NCBI GenBank assembly: GCA_016296565.1 | Contig: JAEDJB010000091.1 | Span: 1 to 7,554 of the forward strand | Origin: Oscillospiraceae bacterium | GTDB taxonomy: Bacteria > Bacillota > Clostridia > Oscillospirales > Oscillospiraceae | DNA length: 7,554 bases | Direction of reading: 5' to 3' | Notes under the pieces: generated by a model | What the model saw: the letters and a program-made list of their open reading frames with translations, nothing else | Told to the model about the DNA's origin: nothing | Databases searched by the model: none | Shown: piece after piece, positions 4,429-7,554 of the stretch | Layout: each line of letters opens with the position of its first letter | How positions within the stretch are numbered: the first letter of the stretch is position 1 | Made by a program: the position numbers and the translations under genes

Positions 4429-7400
4429 GTGAAACCCTTAAAACCCGCCGTTCGCTTTCTGGCTGTCCTGATGGCGCTGACCATGCTGCTCTCCTGCAGC
4501 GTGCTGGCAGCAGACATCACCGTGACCCCCAGCAGCGAAGGCAACGAGACGCTGATTTCCCTCAGCGAAGCCAACACTTTGGAAGTGACCGTGAACCTGT
4601 CCCAGGAGGATCTGGCTGCCGCCCAGGCCGGTCAGGTTACCTGGACCCTGGTGCGCAACGCTTCCTACGCAAACCCCTCCGGCTCCTTCCACCCCCTGCT
4701 GGGTGAGACGGAGATGTACCCCAACGAGCTGGACACCATCGACCTGGGTGCAGTTCCCGAGGCCTATGCCGCCTTCCTGAACGTCACCAGTCTGGAGACC
4801 AGCTTCGGCAGCGGCACCATGACCCTGACCCTCACTACCGACCCCATGATGAGCCGTGGTAACCCCAGCGCCCCCCACGCCAACGGCGGTTCCTACCTGG
4901 ACGTGTGCGGCTCCTTCGACCTGGTGGCCTCTGTGGACGGCAAGGAAATTGCCCGCCAGAGCGACATCCTGGTGAAGCCCTATGAGAACTTCCACACCAT
5001 GTGGGAGATCTACGCCGAGCTGGACCGTCTGGCCACCCTGGGCGACGACAACGACAAGACCGCCAAGCCCTATGTGGCAAAAATGAGCATGGGCACCTCC
5101 GGCGCCGGCTACGACATGCCCTACCTCATCGTTGCCAAGGACAGCGACGCCGTGAACAACTGGCTGATGCTGTGCGAGCGGGCAGAGAACGACCCCGAAG
5201 GGGTCCTGGCCGATATTGAGGCTGGCAAGCTGACCTATCAGGTTCCCGTTCTCTACTCCAACATCCACTCCAACGAAGTGGCCGCCGTGGACGGCATTAT
5301 GGCCTTCGCCCAGATGCTGGTGGAGGAGGACTCCATCTCCTATGAAAAGCTCCTGAGCCTTACCGAATCCGGCCAGGCAGTCCTGGACGCCCAGCGGGAC
5401 GCCCTGGGCCTGCACCTGCCCGAGCTGGTGCAGGCCAAGACCAACTTCCTGGGCGCGATTCTGCCGGACGCCAGCGCTGCCAAGGGCTCCCAGAATTCCG
5501 GCAAGGTCACCGACTTTGACGAGTATTACACCAGCGAGACCGACTCTGTGAAGGTGGACGACCTGCTGGAGGACGTGTTCTTCATTCTGGTTCCCGAGGA
5601 GAACGTGGAGGGCCGGATGTACATCACCCGCTACTCCTCCGGCGGCTATGACCTGAACCGGGACAACTCCTTCCAGACCCAGGTGGAAACCCAGAACATG
5701 CAGCACCTGATCGCCACCTACAACCCCGTAACCCTGCTGGAGCTCCACGGCCAGGTCACCGGCTTCCAGGTGGAGCCCTGCTCCCCGCCCCACGAGCCCA
5801 ACGTGGAATATGACCTGCTGTCCAACTACCTGATGGCCGGCGGCGAAGCCTTCGGCGCAGCTGCCGTTGCCAACAACGACGACTATCAGAGCTATGTGGT
5901 CCCCATGCGCGACTACCTGACCAGCGACGAAGCCGGCAACCCCGACTGGACCTATCCCTGGGACGACATGTCCACCAGCTACACCCCCCAGTTTGCCATG
6001 CTTCAGGGCTGCGTCGCCTACACCGTGGAGCTGCCCGCCTACTGCGACAGCACCGTCACCGCAGCCTCCTACGGCCTGCTGGGCCTGTCTGACTATGTGG
6101 CCGACAACAAGGACGGCTACTTCTCCAACCAGGTGGAAATCTACGCCCGGTGCCTTGCCAACGAGAACACCGACGCAGAGGTGGGTCCCTGGCTGGTGGA
6201 CGCCGCTGACACCCTGGGAGCAGAAGCCGACCTCTTCCGCCCCGCCTACGACGGCCAGGGCCAGAACGGCCAGTTCTTCCCCGAGTGCTACCTGATCCCC
6301 CTGGACAGCGCCAACCAGACCAACCTCCAGGCCGCCTATGACATGATCGAGTGGCTTACCCGCAACGACGTGAAGGTGGGCATCACCGACAAGGCCGTCA
6401 CCTATGACGGCGTCACCTATCCCGCCGGCACCATGGTGGTTTCCATGTACCAGGCCAAGCGGGCTGTGGCCAACGGCGTGCTCTATCAGGGCACCGTCAT
6501 CCGCAACTGGAACGAGCTGTACTCCGAAGGCATCACCGCCTTCAACTACACCCGCGGCTTCGACATGGTCACCTGCGCAGAGCCTGCCGCTTATGAGACC
6601 ATCGCCGCCGCTGTGGGCACCACCCTGGACAGCTCCACCGCCCAGGCCTATCTGAACGCCCACGCCAAGACCCAGTTTACCGGCCAGACCAAGGCAGACG
6701 TGATCATCTCCAACGCCTCCGAGGACGCCGTGTCCGCCGTGAACGCCCTGCTGAAGGCCGGCAAGGTGGTGGGCATGGTCACCGAGGGCGCTTATGAAGG
6801 GGACTTCATCTGCTCCTACAAGGACTACCTCACCGTGAAGGATGCCTATGTGCTCACCGCCACCGGCGTCAGCGGGGACGACATCACCGCCTACGTCATC
6901 GAAAAGGCCCCCACCGTGTACATCAGCGGCGCGGCCAAGGCCGTCACCCCCAGCACCGTGGGCTATGTGAACACCAACCGCATCACCCCCCAGGCCTATA
7001 ACTACGACCGGGTGGCCATGGACCTTATGAACTTCACCACCACCACCGACGCCTCCAAGGCAGACGTGGTCATCGGCGCCACCGCTCTGGACAGCACCGG
7101 TCTGGCCGCGGTTCAGGCGGGCACCCCCTACATCGGCTACACCAGCTCCGCCATGAAGACCGTAAGCGAGAAGCTGGTTGCCGTGACCCTGGGTTCCACC
7201 AGCGGCATGGACTGCCTGGGTACCGTCATCTACCCGGAGAAGACCCTCACCAACGCCAGCTACATTAACGACGGCGACAACGTCTTCTACGGCTACGGCA
7301 CTTCCTACTTCTCCAGCCTGCCTGTGGGCGCCAAGGTCCTGGTCCAGGGCGACGGAGCCTACCCCATGGAGGGCTTCCTCAACGGGGACGACACCAGCCT

Positions 7401-7554
7401 GAACGCCTTCCTCAGCGGGGTCAAGGGCATCTCCTACCAGGGCAAGGACATGAACGGCAACGACGTGGACCTGACCCTCTTTGCCAACAGCCTCACCAAC
7501 AAGGCCCATCAGCGGGATGAGTACGCCTTCATCAGCAACACCATCTTCGCAAGC
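4429..7554 (+). CDS. Exported M14-family zinc metallocarboxypeptidase, 3' end outside window
   Basis: An open frame from GTG 4429 runs 1,042 codons to the window edge without a stop. Residues 1-27 are a signal peptide (Lys/Arg end, hydrophobic core, SVLA-A cleavage site). LLSC at 20-23 resembles a lipobox, so a lipoprotein is possible. Residues about 30-180 are a Thr/Ser-rich, probably beta, N-terminal domain. Residues about 185-560 carry the M14 catalytic layout: IHSNE (His280, Glu283, zinc ligands), YDLNRDNSF (Asn410, Arg411, substrate carboxylate), ELHG (His440, third zinc ligand) and YTVELP (Glu534, general base). All key residues are present. The Glu283-Arg411 gap (128) is longer than in pancreatic carboxypeptidase A (73 to Arg145), implying an insertion. 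After the catalytic part, YLIP (621-624) and YPAGTMVVSMYQAKR (664-678) resemble the tail seen in large bacterial M14 proteins. Alternating strands and helices from about 755 look like a glutamine-amidotransferase-like fold. The unseen C-terminus may hold wall-anchoring repeats. Its role would be trimming peptides outside the cell. Confidence 0.88.
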   Translation, partial: MKPLKPAVRFLAVLMALTMLLSCSVLAADITVTPSSEGNETLISLSEANTLEVTVNLSQEDLAAAQAGQVTWTLVRNASYANPSGSFHPLLGETEMYPNELDTIDLGAVPEAYAAFLNVTSLETSFGSGTMTLTLTTDPMMSRGNPSAPHANGGSYLDVCGSFDLVASVDGKEIARQSDILVKPYENFHTMWEIYAELDRLATLGDDNDKTAKPYVAKMSMGTSGAGYDMPYLIVAKDSDAVNNWLMLCERAENDPEGVLADIEAGKLTYQVPVLYSNIHSNEVAAVDGIMAFAQMLVEEDSISYEKLLSLTESGQAVLDAQRDALGLHLPELVQAKTNFLGAILPDASAAKGSQNSGKVTDFDEYYTSETDSVKVDDLLEDVFFILVPEENVEGRMYITRYSSGGYDLNRDNSFQTQVETQNMQHLIATYNPVTLLELHGQVTGFQVEPCSPPHEPNVEYDLLSNYLMAGGEAFGAAAVANNDDYQSYVVPMRDYLTSDEAGNPDWTYPWDDMSTSYTPQFAMLQGCVAYTVELPAYCDSTVTAASYGLLGLSDYVADNKDGYFSNQVEIYARCLANENTDAEVGPWLVDAADTLGAEADLFRPAYDGQGQNGQFFPECYLIPLDSANQTNLQAAYDMIEWLTRNDVKVGITDKAVTYDGVTYPAGTMVVSMYQAKRAVANGVLYQGTVIRNWNELYSEGITAFNYTRGFDMVTCAEPAAYETIAAAVGTTLDSSTAQAYLNAHAKTQFTGQTKADVIISNASEDAVSAVNALLKAGKVVGMVTEGAYEGDFICSYKDYLTVKDAYVLTATGVSGDDITAYVIEKAPTVYISGAAKAVTPSTVGYVNTNRITPQAYNYDRVAMDLMNFTTTTDASKADVVIGATALDSTGLAAVQAGTPYIGYTSSAMKTVSEKLVAVTLGSTSGMDCLGTVIYPEKTLTNASYINDGDNVFYGYGTSYFSSLPVGAKVLVQGDGAYPMEGFLNGDDTSLNAFLSGVKGISYQGKDMNGNDVDLTLFANSLTNKAHQRDEYAFISNTIFAS

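Noticed and set aside
6253..6273. Short GGCCAG-type internal repeats in the peptidase gene
   Set aside because: They encode a brief GQGQNGQ loop and arise from favoured codons; too short to be a repeat domain.
4438..7509. A 1,023-codon open frame on the minus strand
   Set aside because: Its translation is a Gly/Val/His-rich string with no family motifs. It is aligned codon-for-codon with the peptidase gene, which has a promoter, ribosome site, signal peptide and intact M14 motifs. It stays open only because TTA, CTA and TCA are unused on the plus strand.

Overview
The window is about 60% G+C and strongly prefers C or G at third codon positions. It has strong AGGAGG-type ribosome sites, sigma-A promoters, and a hairpin-rich intergenic repeat of a kind I recall from gut Clostridia. 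Together with the protein types, this suggests a high-GC gut Firmicute of the Oscillospiraceae/Eubacteriales (Flavonifractor or Lawsonibacter-like). That placement is inference; there is no rRNA or other marker gene here.

Layout. (1) Minus strand, 1-272: the N-terminal 90 codons of an unrecognised acidic helical protein, running off the left edge. (2) 273-385: a compact divergent control region with a promoter on each strand and an inverted repeat spanning both. (3) 386-1726, plus strand: a 59-residue ribbon-helix-helix protein followed 15 bases later by a full-length AlaX-type alanyl-tRNA editing protein with DHHA1 tail, apparently one operon. (4) 1735-1814: a palindromic intergenic repeat that folds into three hairpins. 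(5) 1843-2463: a TetR/AcrR-family regulator. (6) 2464-2628: an AT-rich control region with a perfect 36-bp palindrome next to a sigma-A promoter. (7) 2629-4167: a PutP-type sodium/proline symporter, ended by a strong GC hairpin. (8) 4312-4428: a near-consensus promoter and a 5'-end hairpin leader. (9) 4429 to the right edge: a large exported M14-family zinc metallopeptidase with a GTG start, open at 7554 after 1,042 codons.

How the parts fit together. The TetR protein most likely acts on the palindrome in front of the symporter gene. The symporter would import proline (or a related solute) with sodium. The exported peptidase would trim extracellular peptides, and its products could feed amino acid uptake, but it has its own promoter and no visible shared operator. 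The editing protein belongs to translation quality control and is unrelated to uptake as far as the sequence shows.

The most rewarding items are the 36-bp palindrome, the leader hairpin at the very 5' end of the peptidase transcript, and the divergent control region. A 1,023-codon open frame antisense to the peptidase gene is a codon-bias shadow, not a gene. I saw no CRISPR array, tRNA, rRNA, phage gene or insertion sequence, and no convincing new defence or mobile system.
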